Below, one piece after another: positions 17,474-25,893 of a stretch of 64,000 nt of DNA; positions within the stretch are counted from its first letter, which is position 1; every line of letters begins with the position of its first letter. Below the pieces are notes generated by a model. That model saw only the letters and a program-made list of their open reading frames with translations, did not search any database and had not been told where the DNA came from. The position numbers and the translations under genes are program-made. The stretch is taken from NCBI GenBank assembly GCA_963825255.1, contig CAWGSF010000002.1, positions 166,910 to 230,909 of the forward strand. Reading direction: 5' to 3'. Source of the stretch: JAIBJN01 sp963825255. GTDB taxonomy: Bacteria; Actinomycetota; Thermoleophilia; Gaiellales; Gaiellaceae.

Positions 17474-19758
17474 CGGCCGTTCTGCTGCATGGCCGCCCAG
17501 ACGCGCTCGGGCGTCATCGGCAGCTCCGTGACCCGCGCGCCGACGGCGCGCGCGATCGCGTTCGCGATGGCGCCCGGCGTGGGCACGGTGGGCGGCTCGC
17601 CGACGCCCTTCGACCCCTTCGGGCCCCCGTTCTGCGCAGGCGTCTCGATCCAGTCCACGTCGATTCGCGGGGCATCCGACGCGGTGACGAGCTTGTAGTC
17701 GAGGAGATGAGGGTTGCGCTGCCGTCCGTCCTCGTCGAGCTGGGACACCTCGAGAAGCGCCTGCCCGATCCCCATGACGATGCCGCCGAAGACCTGCCCG
17801 TCCGCGCCGATGCGGTTGAGGATGACGCCGGAGTCGTGCGCCGCGGCCACGTGCAGCACGCGCACGACGCCGGTCTCGCGGTCGACCTTGACGCGAGCCG
17901 CGTGCGTGAAGACCTGCGGCTCGAGGAACGACTCCATGCCGAGCCGCCCGAGACAGCCCTGCGCGTCGCACGCAGGAGCCTCGGGCACCGGCCCCGAGCC
18001 CTTGCCGAGGAGCGGCTCGCCCGAGCCTGCGAGCTCGGTGATCTCGACGGCTTTCGAGGGCGCACCGGCGACGCGGACCTGGCCGTCGGCGAGCTCGAGG
18101 TCCTCGCGGTCCACCTCGAGCTGCTCCGCGGCGAGGTCGAGGAGCTTCTCGCGCACCTCGCGTGCCGCCTCGACGACCGCGCGGCCGTTGTTCATCGTCG
18201 TCTGCGAGCCCGAGGAGCCCGCGTCGAACGGCGCGGCCTCGGTGTCCTGGTAGAGGATCGAGAAGGCCGACGGCTCCATGCCGAGCACGTCGGCGGCGAG
18301 GAGCGGCAGCGCCATGACGGCCCCGCTCCCGTTCTCCTGGGCGCCGGTGACGATCGTCCCCGAGCCGTCCGCATTCAGCTTCACGTACGCGCCGGACGGG
18401 TTCCCGAAGGACGGCCACCAGCCGCAGGAGACGCCGATCGCCTCGTCCTCGGCGAGTTCGCCGTCGGGCGCGATCATCTCCACGGCGCGCTCGAGCGTCG
18501 CCTTCATCCCGATCGGCCCGAACACCTGTCGGGTGGGCCCCTCGGATCCCTCCTCGACGAGCGTGCGCCGGCGCAGGTCGACCGGGTCGATGCCGAGCGC
18601 GGCGGCGAGCTCGTCCATGTGCTGCTCGACGGCCCAGCAGACCTGGGGCGCCGTCGGCGCGCGGATCGAGCCCGAGGGCTGGTTGTTCGTGTAGACGAGG
18701 GTCGACTCGACGTTGACGTTCTCGATCACGTAGGGGCCGCAGGCGTGCATCGCGGCGATCTGGGCGAAGAAGCCGCCCTCGCCGCAGTAGGCGCCGCCGT
18801 CGAGGACGAGGCGGCCGCGGCGGGCGACGAGCGTGCCGTCCTTGCGCGCCCCGGTCTCGAGCTCGATCACCATCCCCTCGCGCCGGTGGTCGGGGGCGAC
18901 GAACTCCTCCTCCCGCGAGAAGACGAGCTTCACGGGGCGCCCGGCCGCCCGCGCGAGCGCGGCGACGTGGCCCTCGTAGTGGAAGTCGCACTTGGAGCCG
19001 AAGCCGCCGCCGAGCAGCGGGACGACGACGCGAACGTGGGACTGCGGGATCTGGAGGACGTGCGCGACGCCGGCCCTGGCCGCGTACGGCACCTGCGTCG
19101 AGCTCCAGACCGTGACGTGGTCGCCCTGCCACTGAGCCAGGAGCGCGCGCGGCTCGATCGGCGCCCCCTGGGACGAATCCGTCACGTACCGGCCCTTGAC
19201 GACGACGTCGGCTTCCTCGATCGCGGCGTCGGCGTCGCCCTTCACGACGGTCGAGTAGCCGAGCACGTTCCCGTTCAGCCCGAGGTTCTCGTCGGCCTCG
19301 TACGACTCCCAGTCCTCGTGGATCAGCGGCGCGTCCTCGGCGAGCGCCGCCTCGATGTCGCTCACGGGCCGGAGCGGCTCGTACTCGACCTCGATCGCGG
19401 CCGCGGCCGCCGCGGCGATCTCCGGCGTGAGGGCGGCGACCGCGGCGACGATGTCGCCCTCGAAGCGCACCCGCTCCCGCGCGAACAGCCGGCGGTCCTG
19501 GACGAGGTCGCCGTAGAGCACGTCCGGCACGTCCTCGTGGGTGAGGACGGCGAGCACTCCCGGGATCGCCCGCGCCCGGCTCGCGTCGATCGAGACGATG
19601 CGGGCGTGGGTGTGATCCGCGTAGCGGAACTTGGCGTGGAGCTGCCCGGTCAGGCTCAGGTCGGCCGTGTAGCGGCCGGAGCCGGTGACCTTCTCCTTGC
19701 CGTCAGGACGGACGAACGGCGCGGCCTCGGATCCCCGTGCAGTCTCGGCGACGGTCAT
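17470..19758 (-). CDS. Molybdenum hydroxylase large (Mo-cofactor) subunit
   Basis: 762 residues from ATG 19756-19758 (MTVAETARGSEAAPFVRPDG). Marks of the xanthine-dehydrogenase/CO-dehydrogenase superfamily are 'VPLLGGGFGSKCDFHYEG' (molybdopterin-binding GGGFGSK), 'QENGSGAVMALPLLAADVLG' and, near the C-terminus, 'KGVGEPPTVPTPGAIANAI', whose Glu is the family's catalytic base. The active-site loop reads 'PSGSIRAPTAPQ'. That is neither AYRCSFR (CoxL form I) nor AYRGAGR (form II), so CO oxidation is not supported and the substrate is probably an N-heterocycle or aldehyde. It is the first gene of a three-gene operon. No accessory Mo-cofactor insertion gene is adjacent. Confidence 0.92.
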   Translation of the reverse strand: MTVAETARGSEAAPFVRPDGKEKVTGSGRYTADLSLTGQLHAKFRYADHTHARIVSIDASRARAIPGVLAVLTHEDVPDVLYGDLVQDRRLFARERVRFEGDIVAAVAALTPEIAAAAAAAIEVEYEPLRPVSDIEAALAEDAPLIHEDWESYEADENLGLNGNVLGYSTVVKGDADAAIEEADVVVKGRYVTDSSQGAPIEPRALLAQWQGDHVTVWSSTQVPYAARAGVAHVLQIPQSHVRVVVPLLGGGFGSKCDFHYEGHVAALARAAGRPVKLVFSREEEFVAPDHRREGMVIELETGARKDGTLVARRGRLVLDGGAYCGEGGFFAQIAAMHACGPYVIENVNVESTLVYTNNQPSGSIRAPTAPQVCWAVEQHMDELAAALGIDPVDLRRRTLVEEGSEGPTRQVFGPIGMKATLERAVEMIAPDGELAEDEAIGVSCGWWPSFGNPSGAYVKLNADGSGTIVTGAQENGSGAVMALPLLAADVLGMEPSAFSILYQDTEAAPFDAGSSGSQTTMNNGRAVVEAAREVREKLLDLAAEQLEVDREDLELADGQVRVAGAPSKAVEITELAGSGEPLLGKGSGPVPEAPACDAQGCLGRLGMESFLEPQVFTHAARVKVDRETGVVRVLHVAAAHDSGVILNRIGADGQVFGGIVMGIGQALLEVSQLDEDGRQRNPHLLDYKLVTASDAPRIDVDWIETPAQNGGPKGSKGVGEPPTVPTPGAIANAIARAVGARVTELPMTPERVWAAMQQNGR

Positions 19759-19786
19759 GGAAGCGGAGGATAGACGGGCGGCGGGG

Positions 19787-21055
19787 CTACCGGCAGTGCG
19801 AGCGGTGTCGCGAGAGGTTGGCGAGAAGCCGGTCCAGCACCCCCGCATCTCCCGGCAGCGAGAAGTGGTCGACGCCGGGGTTGTCGGTGAGGCTGAAGTG
19901 GAAGCAGGGCATGGCCGCCCAGGCCAGCACCGCGTCGTTCGTCAGGTCCTCCTGGTTGATGTCGCCGTCGCGGAGGAAGAACTCGTTCGACTCGTCGACG
20001 ACCTGCCCGACCGAGAGATCGTCGAGGCTCATCCCCACCGGGGTCTCGATGCCCGAGCCCTTCTCGGCGTAGACGTCCACGTCCGGAAAGTGCGCGGGGT
20101 CGGCGAACTCGACGAAGCCGATGTACCGCTTCGCCAGGCGCTTCGCCCACGGTAGCCCCGCGTCCTCGAAGAGCTGCCGGAAGTCGTCGGGCGTGTACGA
20201 CCGCCCGGTGGAGGAGTCCACCACGACGGTCTCGAGGCTGTCGAAGATCCGTGGGTCCGCAGCGCTCATGTAGCTCGAGGGCGCGGTGAGGTACATGAGC
20301 GCGCTGCTCGCGGCGTTCTCGGGCGTCGTCGGGAAGGTGAAGTCGGTGACGTTGAGCCCCGTGAACAGGAGCGGGTAGAGGAGCCCCTGTCCGGGGAAGT
20401 TCCCGGCGATGGGCGTGAAGCCGTGGATGTAGCGGTGCTTCCACCACCGGCTCGTATGGGTGAGGAGGTACTGGGCGTACAGCGGCCCGTTCGAGTGCCC
20501 GACGAGGTGCACGGGTCGGCGGCCGTTGTCGCGGTACGTGTCCTCGATCAGGTCCTTCGTCCGCTCGATGAAACCCCGCATGTCGGGCGTGAGGCGCGAG
20601 TCGTAGCCGGCGACGCGGATGCTCTCGTCGCGCACGTAGCCCGCCGCCTCGAGCGCCTCGTACATCGGCTCGTAGAAGGGCGCGCTCTCGGTCTCGCCGT
20701 AGTCCTTGATCCTGACCGTCACGCCCTTCTGGTCGAGGAACCCGTGCCGGGTGATCCGCAGGGTCATGAGCTTGTCCTGGCAGACCTGCGAGAACGTCGT
20801 GCTCGGGCTGTCGTTCAGGAACCAGTCCTCGAACGAGCCGAAGCGTGGGCACTCGGGCGCGACCTTCTGGCCTCTGACGGTGACCTCGAGCTTCGTGAAG
20901 TGGAACGCCGGGAAGAGGACGACGGGCGTCAGACCGCGGTGGCCTTGGTGCCCGTGGCGGTCGAGCGCCGCTCCCGCCGCGGCAGGAGCGAGCAGGACCA
21001 CGGCGAGGAGGGCCCCGACCAGTGCGACCGTCCCGCGAAACCGACTGGCGACCAT
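19787..21055 (-). CDS. Secreted LCAT-like lipase/acyltransferase
   Basis: 422 residues from ATG 21053-21055. Residues 1-30 are a signal peptide (RFRG, then a Leu/Val/Ala core ending 'APAAAGAA'). The body resembles the lecithin:cholesterol acyltransferase family: 'LTPVVLFPAFHFTKLEV' at the N-terminus, the nucleophile elbow 'VHLVGHSNGPLYAQYLL' (~165-181), a probable acid further on and a terminal 'NPGVDHFSLPG' with the catalytic His. It is expected to act on extracellular lipids. It ends 28 bases from the start of the molybdenum hydroxylase operon on the same strand, upstream of it, but shared transcription is unproven. A divergent MBL gene begins 90 bases away. Confidence 0.82.
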   Translation of the reverse strand: MVASRFRGTVALVGALLAVVLLAPAAAGAALDRHGHQGHRGLTPVVLFPAFHFTKLEVTVRGQKVAPECPRFGSFEDWFLNDSPSTTFSQVCQDKLMTLRITRHGFLDQKGVTVRIKDYGETESAPFYEPMYEALEAAGYVRDESIRVAGYDSRLTPDMRGFIERTKDLIEDTYRDNGRRPVHLVGHSNGPLYAQYLLTHTSRWWKHRYIHGFTPIAGNFPGQGLLYPLLFTGLNVTDFTFPTTPENAASSALMYLTAPSSYMSAADPRIFDSLETVVVDSSTGRSYTPDDFRQLFEDAGLPWAKRLAKRYIGFVEFADPAHFPDVDVYAEKGSGIETPVGMSLDDLSVGQVVDESNEFFLRDGDINQEDLTNDAVLAWAAMPCFHFSLTDNPGVDHFSLPGDAGVLDRLLANLSRHRSHCR

Positions 21056-21145
21056 CGTCGTCCCCCTCTCTCGGCCCCGAAAAAGCGGCCCGACTCTACT
21101 GCCGTGGTGACCGCGGTGCAAGGCACTGAACTGCATAGTGTCCGC

Positions 21146-21877
21146 ATGCGCGTCCGTTTCCTCGGGACACGGGGTGAGATCGAGGCGCGGACCGGCCGCC
21201 ACGCGCGCCACAGCGCGTTGCTCGTCGCCGACGGCGGCGGAGACGTCATGCTCGACTGCGGCGCCGACTGGCTGGAGGAGCTCGAGCGGCTTGGCCCGAC
21301 CGCAGTCGTGTTGACGCACGCCCACCCCGACCACGCTGCCGGCCTCAAGAAGGGCGCGACCTGCCCCGTCTACGCGGCCGCCGAGACATGGAGCGCGATC
21401 GATCGCTACCCGCTGGCGGACCGCGTCGTCGTCGCCGCCGGGACGCCGTTCGAGATCGCCGGCCTCCGGCTCGTGGCGTTCGCGGTCGACCACTCGCTGC
21501 GTGCGCCCGCGGTGGGCTACCGCGTAGAGGACGAAGCCTCCTCGTTCGCCTACGTCCCCGATGTCGCCCGGATCGGGGACCCGCCGGCGGCGCTCGGCGG
21601 CGTCGATCTGTACGTCGGCGACGGGGCCTCCGTGACGCGACCGATTCTCCGCCGCCGAGACGGCATCGCCGTCGGCCACGCGTCGATTCGCACGCAGCTC
21701 GACTGGTGCGCCGAGGCCGGCGTGCGCGAGGCGCTCTTCACGCACTGCGGCTCGCAGATCGTCCGCGGCGACGAAAGCGCGCTGTCAGCTCGGGTCGCCG
21801 AGCTCGGGCGCGCCGTCGGCATCCGGGCGCGGCTCGCGTTCGACGGTCTCGAGCTTCGCCTCCCCGGATCGCTCTGA
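21146..21877 (+). CDS. Metallo-beta-lactamase-fold hydrolase
   Basis: 243 residues from ATG 21146 (MRVRFLGTRGEIEARTGRH). The metal-binding signature 'VLTHAHPDHAAGL' (HxHxDH) is complete, later joined by 'FAVDHSL' and 'VGDGASVTRP' (metal Asp). The layout matches RNase Z/phosphodiesterase-like or PhnP-like members with the strand order 'FLGTRGE...HSALLV..GG.VMLDCG'. It is soluble. Its last 93 bases overlap the end of the convergent phosphoribosyltransferase gene, an unusually long tail-to-tail overlap in which both frames look coding. The substrate is unknown; a cyclic phosphodiester or phosphonate ester is possible. Confidence 0.85.
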   Translation: MRVRFLGTRGEIEARTGRHARHSALLVADGGGDVMLDCGADWLEELERLGPTAVVLTHAHPDHAAGLKKGATCPVYAAAETWSAIDRYPLADRVVVAAGTPFEIAGLRLVAFAVDHSLRAPAVGYRVEDEASSFAYVPDVARIGDPPAALGGVDLYVGDGASVTRPILRRRDGIAVGHASIRTQLDWCAEAGVREALFTHCGSQIVRGDESALSARVAELGRAVGIRARLAFDGLELRLPGSL

Positions 21878-22549
21878 GAGGAGCTCGCGGACGCGTTCGT
21901 CGGAGACCTGGCCGAAGTTGTCGTACCAGAAGCCCACCGCGGCGAGGTAGGCGGGCGTCTCGACGCAGACGACGTCGTCGGCCTCGCGTGCGAGGCGCTC
22001 GACCGTCTCGTCTGCGCCGACGGGGACGGCGCAGACGACCCGCGCGGCGCCGGCCGCTCGCGCCCAGCGGACCGCCGCCATCATGGTCGCGCCCGTCGCC
22101 AGGCCGTCGTCGACGAGGACGACCGTCTCGCCCGACGGATCGAGGGCGGGTCGGTCCTCGTGGAGACGCCGGTCGAGGTCGTCCGCCTGCTCGAGGGCCG
22201 CGGCGACCGCCGCCTCCACCTCCTCGTCGGAGAGATCGTCGTGGGCGCGGACGTAGCGCCCGCCGCCCGGAGTGACCGCGCCCAGCGCGTACTCGGGCTG
22301 CCGAGGGTGCCCGACCTTGCGCACGGCGAGCGCGTCGAGCGGCCGATCGAGCCGCTCCGCCACCGCTGCGGCGACCTCGACCCCGCCGCGGGCGAGCGCG
22401 ACGACGAGGCCGTCGACGACGCCCCTCGCGGACAGCGCCGCGGCGAGCCGCTCCCCCGCCTCGCGGCGGTCGCGGAACGGCGCGGGGTCCGACCCGAGCC
22501 AGAGGGAGGGCTGAGTCTCGACACGCTTCTGCCGGGCGTCAGCGGACAT
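21785..22549 (-). CDS. Phosphoribosyltransferase family protein
   Basis: 254 residues from ATG 22547-22549. The PRPP-binding signature is 'ETVVLVDDGLATGATMMAA' (~residues 140-158), and the family fold is shown by 'VVALARGGVEVAAAVAERL' and 'DALAVRKVGHPRQPEYALGA'. This subgroup is common beside stress or energy genes in Actinomycetota, and its base substrate is usually not known. The last ~31 residues, beyond 'VSDERVRELL', are polar and probably unstructured; they overlap the MBL gene on the other strand. Its start overlaps the carrier-protein stop (TGATG), making it the last gene of a six-gene coupled operon. Confidence 0.85.
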   Translation of the reverse strand: MSADARQKRVETQPSLWLGSDPAPFRDRREAGERLAAALSARGVVDGLVVALARGGVEVAAAVAERLDRPLDALAVRKVGHPRQPEYALGAVTPGGGRYVRAHDDLSDEEVEAAVAAALEQADDLDRRLHEDRPALDPSGETVVLVDDGLATGATMMAAVRWARAAGAARVVCAVPVGADETVERLAREADDVVCVETPAYLAAVGFWYDNFGQVSDERVRELLSERSGEAKLETVEREPRPDADGAPELGDPS

Positions 22550-22803
22550 CAGGCCGCCACGTCGAGACGCTCGGCCAGGTAGCCAACGAAGGCGTCCAGC
22601 GTTCCGATCCGACCGTAGTCCGTCTCGGGGATGCCCACGCCGAGCTTCTCGTCGACGGCGATGACGAAGTTGAGGAGGTCCATCGAGTCGAGGTCGAGCT
22701 GATCGCGGAAGTCCACCTCCGGATCGATCGAGGCGAGGTCGGCCTCCGGGGCGATCTCGCCCAGCATGCGCAGCACGGTGTCCCTGATCTCGTCGGTGGT
22801 CAT
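22549..22803 (-). CDS. Acyl carrier protein
   Basis: 84 residues from ATG 22801-22803. The four-helix carrier pattern is clear. The phosphopantetheine attachment site is 'DQLDLDSMDLLNFVIAVDEK', with Ser in the LDSMDLLN motif at about residue 40. The ends are acidic and hydrophobic as in ACPs. It is not next to fatty-acid synthesis genes. Its start overlaps the stop of the E2 acyltransferase gene (ATGA), and its stop overlaps the start of the phosphoribosyltransferase. A carrier protein translationally coupled to a 2-oxoacid dehydrogenase E2 suggests that acyl groups may be moved onto, or received from, this ACP; this is inference. Confidence 0.92.
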   Translation of the reverse strand: MTTDEIRDTVLRMLGEIAPEADLASIDPEVDFRDQLDLDSMDLLNFVIAVDEKLGVGIPETDYGRIGTLDAFVGYLAERLDVAA

Positions 22804-23945
22804 AGCGCCTCCGGTTCCTGGAGCAGACGGTTGACGGCGGTGAGGAGGGCGGCCGCACGGTGGCCGTCCGTGACGCGGTGGTCGGCCGCGAGCGTCGCCG
22901 TCACGACCGGGCAGACCAGCATCTGCCCGTCCGAGACCCACGGGCGCTCCACGACCCTCCCGAAGCCCACGATCGCGACCTGGGGCGGGAAGATGATCGG
23001 CAGCACGCTCTCGCTCCCGCGCTCGCCCATGCTCGTGACCGTGATGGTCGGGTCCGTCATCTCCGAGCTCCTCAGCCGCCCGGCGCGGGCGCGAGAGACG
23101 AGGTCGCGGAAGGCTCCCATGAGCTCGTCGAGGCTCTTCTCGTCGGCGTCGTGCAGGGCCGGGGCGACGAGACCGCCTCCGCGCAGGAACGTGGCGACGC
23201 CGACGTGGATCACGTCGGACCGGACGAGCCCACCGCCCTGCCATGTCGCGTTCAGCTCGGGCACCTCGCGGAGCGCGAGGGCGACGGCCTTGAGCAGGAG
23301 GACTCCGTGGAGGAGCCTGTCCTGCACCGAGCGCGTGAGGTTCTCGCTCCCGAGCCACGCCATGGCGGCACTCAGGTCGATCGACTCGCTGAGGTAGAAG
23401 TGCGGGATCTCGCGCTTGGAGCGGGCCATCGCCGCGGCGATCGCACGTCGCATGGCCGCCTGGGCGTCGTCGGCCTCCCCGACGGCCACGGTCTCGACCG
23501 AAGCGACGGGCGGCGGCGAGGGCGGCGGCACGGGCGCGGCTCCCCGGGCGGCCGCCTCGATGTCCCGACGCTGGATCCTCCCCTTCGGGCCCGAGCCGTG
23601 GATCGTCGCCAGGTCGACGCCCAGCTCGTCCGCCAGGCTCTTCGCGGAAGGGGACGCGAGGATCCGCGCCACCTCCTCTGGCTCCTCGGGGCTCGGGGAG
23701 GGACCCTCCCCGTCCTCCCGGATGATCGCAAGCGGCGTTCCCACCGGGACCTTCTGCCCGGGCTCGACCAGGAGCCTGTCGACGACGCCGCTCGTGAAGA
23801 CCTCGACCTCGACGTCGGCCTTGTCCGTGTGGACGTCGGCGATGATCTCTCCCCGTTCGATCGGGTCCCCGGGGCGCTTCCGCCACTCGACGAGCGTCCC
23901 GGCGCTCATGTCGGCCCCCAGCGCGGGCATGACGAACTCGGCCAT
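22800..23945 (-). CDS. 2-oxoacid dehydrogenase E2 (dihydrolipoamide acyltransferase)
   Basis: 381 residues. Domain order: one lipoyl domain (1-78) with the lipoylated Lys in 'DVHTDKADVEVEV'; a peripheral-subunit-binding domain (~92-128, 'ASPSAKSLADELGVDL...GPKGRIQRRDIEAA'); a Pro-rich linker (~132-150); and a catalytic domain (~160-381) whose active site is 'LAADHRVTDGHRAA'. The catalytic domain lacks the usual 'DFSRFG'-like length of some E2s but is otherwise complete. It transfers an acyl group from lipoamide to CoA. It follows E1 beta (TGATG overlap) and precedes the ACP (ATGA overlap). No E3 gene is in the operon, so dihydrolipoamide dehydrogenase must be supplied from elsewhere. Confidence 0.93.
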   Translation of the reverse strand: MAEFVMPALGADMSAGTLVEWRKRPGDPIERGEIIADVHTDKADVEVEVFTSGVVDRLLVEPGQKVPVGTPLAIIREDGEGPSPSPEEPEEVARILASPSAKSLADELGVDLATIHGSGPKGRIQRRDIEAAARGAAPVPPPSPPPVASVETVAVGEADDAQAAMRRAIAAAMARSKREIPHFYLSESIDLSAAMAWLGSENLTRSVQDRLLHGVLLLKAVALALREVPELNATWQGGGLVRSDVIHVGVATFLRGGGLVAPALHDADEKSLDELMGAFRDLVSRARAGRLRSSEMTDPTITVTSMGERGSESVLPIIFPPQVAIVGFGRVVERPWVSDGQMLVCPVVTATLAADHRVTDGHRAAALLTAVNRLLQEPEAL

Positions 23946-24907
23946 CAGGCCACCATCTCGCGAACGGTGGCGACGATTCGCTCTTGACTCGGAAGCGCGG
24001 CGTCCTCGAGGTGCTTCGCGTACGGGATCGGCACCTCGGCGCTACACACGCGGCGCGGCGGCCAGTCGAGGAGGTCGAAGCCGTCCTCGCTGATCCGCAT
24101 GCCGATCTCTGCCGCCAGGCTGCCGGTGCGCCAGCCCTCGTCGACGATCACGGCGCGGTGCGTCTTCGCCAAGGACTCCAGGACGGTCTCCATGTCGAGC
24201 GGCCGCAGGGAGCGAAGGTCCACGACCTCTGCGTCGACGCCCTCGCCGGCGAGCTCTTCCGCTGCGGCGAGCGTCTTCCAGAGCGAGCCGCCGTACGTGA
24301 CGAGCGTGACCGCGGTCCCGCCCCTGCGAACCGCGGCCCGTCCGAGCGGGAGGTCGCCGTCCTCGAGCTCTCCCTCGAGCGGATAGAGCGTTGCGTGCTC
24401 GAAGATGAAGACCGGGTCCGGATCGTCGAGCGCCGCCAAGACCATGCTCCGGGCGTCCGCCACCGTGGCCGGTGCGACGGCCTTGATCCCCGGCACGTGC
24501 GCGTACCAGACCTCGAGGCTGTGGGCGTGCTGCGCGGCAAGTTGGCGGCCTCCGCCGGTGGCCATGCGGACGACGAGAGGAACGCTGAACTGGCCGCCCG
24601 ACATGTACCGGAGCGCGGCCGCGTTGTTCACGACCTGGTCGAGGGCGAGCATGCTGAAGTTGATCGTCATCACCTCGACGATGGGGCGCAATCCCGCGAC
24701 GGCCGCTCCGATGCCGGCGCCCACGAAGGCCGACTCGGAGAGAGGGGTGTCGCGGATCCGCTCTGGGCCGAACTCGTCCAGCAGGCCCATGCTCACCGCG
24801 AAGGCACCGCCGTAGCGGCCGACGTCCTCGCCCATGAGGAAGACCCGCGGGTCGTCCTCGAGAGCCTCCCGCATCCCCTGCCGAACCGCTTCCCGGTACG
24901 TGATCAT
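23945..24907 (-). CDS. 2-oxoacid dehydrogenase E1 beta subunit
   Basis: 320 residues from ATG 24905-24907 (MITYREAVRQGMREALEDDP). It is a transketolase-like pyrimidine-binding subunit: 'VFLMGEDVGRYGGAFAVS', 'DTPLSESAFVGAGIGAAVAG', 'PIVEVMTINFSMLALDQ' and a C-terminal domain with 'VVDLRSLRPLDMETVLESL' and 'VDEGWRTGS'. It pairs with E1 alpha to decarboxylate a 2-oxoacid on thiamine diphosphate. The 'QLAAQHAHSLEVWYAHVPGI' stretch is shared by pyruvate and acetoin dehydrogenase beta chains, so the substrate is not decided by sequence. It is coupled to E1 alpha by an ATGA overlap. Confidence 0.94.
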   Translation of the reverse strand: MITYREAVRQGMREALEDDPRVFLMGEDVGRYGGAFAVSMGLLDEFGPERIRDTPLSESAFVGAGIGAAVAGLRPIVEVMTINFSMLALDQVVNNAAALRYMSGGQFSVPLVVRMATGGGRQLAAQHAHSLEVWYAHVPGIKAVAPATVADARSMVLAALDDPDPVFIFEHATLYPLEGELEDGDLPLGRAAVRRGGTAVTLVTYGGSLWKTLAAAEELAGEGVDAEVVDLRSLRPLDMETVLESLAKTHRAVIVDEGWRTGSLAAEIGMRISEDGFDLLDWPPRRVCSAEVPIPYAKHLEDAALPSQERIVATVREMVA

Positions 24908-25893
24908 GGCGCCGGTCCCGTGGTGTAGACGTCCGTCTCGAGATCGGCGACAGGCTCCCACGTTCCCGCCTCGGCGAACGCGACCGCCTTCTCGATCTCG
25001 GCAGCGACCGCTTCCTCGACCGCCGCCAGCGAGGCCTCGTCGATCCCCTGGGCGCTGACGAAGAGGTCGATGGGATCCCGCTCTCGCCACTTCTCGACCT
25101 CTTCCTTCGTCCGGTACAGGTCGGGGTCGGCCATCGAGTGGGCGCGGAAGCGGTAGGTCTTGAACTCGATCAGGTGCGGCCCGCCGCCGTCGCGGACCGC
25201 CTCGACGCCTCGGCGGGTCGCCGCCTCGACGGCGAGGACGTCCATGCCGTCGACCACCTGGGCCGGCACGCCGTAGCCACGCGCCCGGAGCTCCATGTCC
25301 AGCTGGGCCTGAGAGCGCTCGATCGGCGTCCCCATCGCGTAGAGGTTGTTCTCGTAGAGGAACAGGACCGGGAGCCGCCACAGCGCCGCGAGGTTCATCG
25401 ACTCGTGGAACTCGCCCTCCAGGACCGCACCGTCCCCGAAGAAGCAGGCGGTGACAACCCGCCGCTTCTCGAGGGCGTCCGCGAGGGCGAGCCCGACCGC
25501 GATCGGGAGCCCGCCCCCGACGATCGCGTAGCCGCCGTAGAAGCGGCGGGAGACGTCGAAGAAGTGCATCGAGCCTCCCCGGCCTCCGCTGCAGCCGGTC
25601 GCCTTCCCGAACATCTCGGCCATGAGCTCGCCGGGTGGAAGGCCGCGCGCGAGTGCGTGGCCGTGGTCGCGGTAGGTCGCGACGATGCGGTCCTCGTCGC
25701 CGAGCGCCTGCATCGCGCCGACTGCGACGGCCTCCTCGCCGATGTACAGATGGAGGAAGCCACGGATGTGCCCCAGGCTGTAGAGCTCGGCCGCCTTCTC
25801 CTCGAAGCGGCGGATGCGGAGCAGCTCCCGGAGCAGGCCGAGCGCCCGCTCGCGCTCGAGGCCCTGCGCGGCCGTTGCGTCCGGAAGCGTCAT
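24904..25893 (-). CDS. 2-oxoacid dehydrogenase E1 alpha subunit
   Basis: 329 residues from ATG 25891-25893. The thiamine diphosphate motif is 'FFGDGAVLEGEFHESMNLAA' followed by 'FLYENN' (GDG...NN). 'RDHGHALARG', 'GGRGGSMHFFDVSRRFYGGY' and 'FKTYRFRAHSMADPDLYR' (phosphorylation-loop equivalent) match PdhA/AcoA-type alpha chains. With E1 beta it forms an alpha2beta2 decarboxylase. Its start overlaps the stop of the acetate-CoA ligase gene. The PdhA-type N-terminus argues against a branched-chain oxoacid enzyme, and acetoin cleavage is a real alternative to pyruvate oxidation, given the AcsA partner. Confidence 0.94.
   Translation of the reverse strand: MTLPDATAAQGLERERALGLLRELLRIRRFEEKAAELYSLGHIRGFLHLYIGEEAVAVGAMQALGDEDRIVATYRDHGHALARGLPPGELMAEMFGKATGCSGGRGGSMHFFDVSRRFYGGYAIVGGGLPIAVGLALADALEKRRVVTACFFGDGAVLEGEFHESMNLAALWRLPVLFLYENNLYAMGTPIERSQAQLDMELRARGYGVPAQVVDGMDVLAVEAATRRGVEAVRDGGGPHLIEFKTYRFRAHSMADPDLYRTKEEVEKWRERDPIDLFVSAQGIDEASLAAVEEAVAAEIEKAVAFAEAGTWEPVADLETDVYTTGPAP

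Noticed and set aside
16103..19758. Aerobic CO dehydrogenase (coxSML)
   Set aside because: The large subunit lacks the AYRCSFR and AYRGAGR signatures, gene order is large-medium-small and no cox accessory genes are present.
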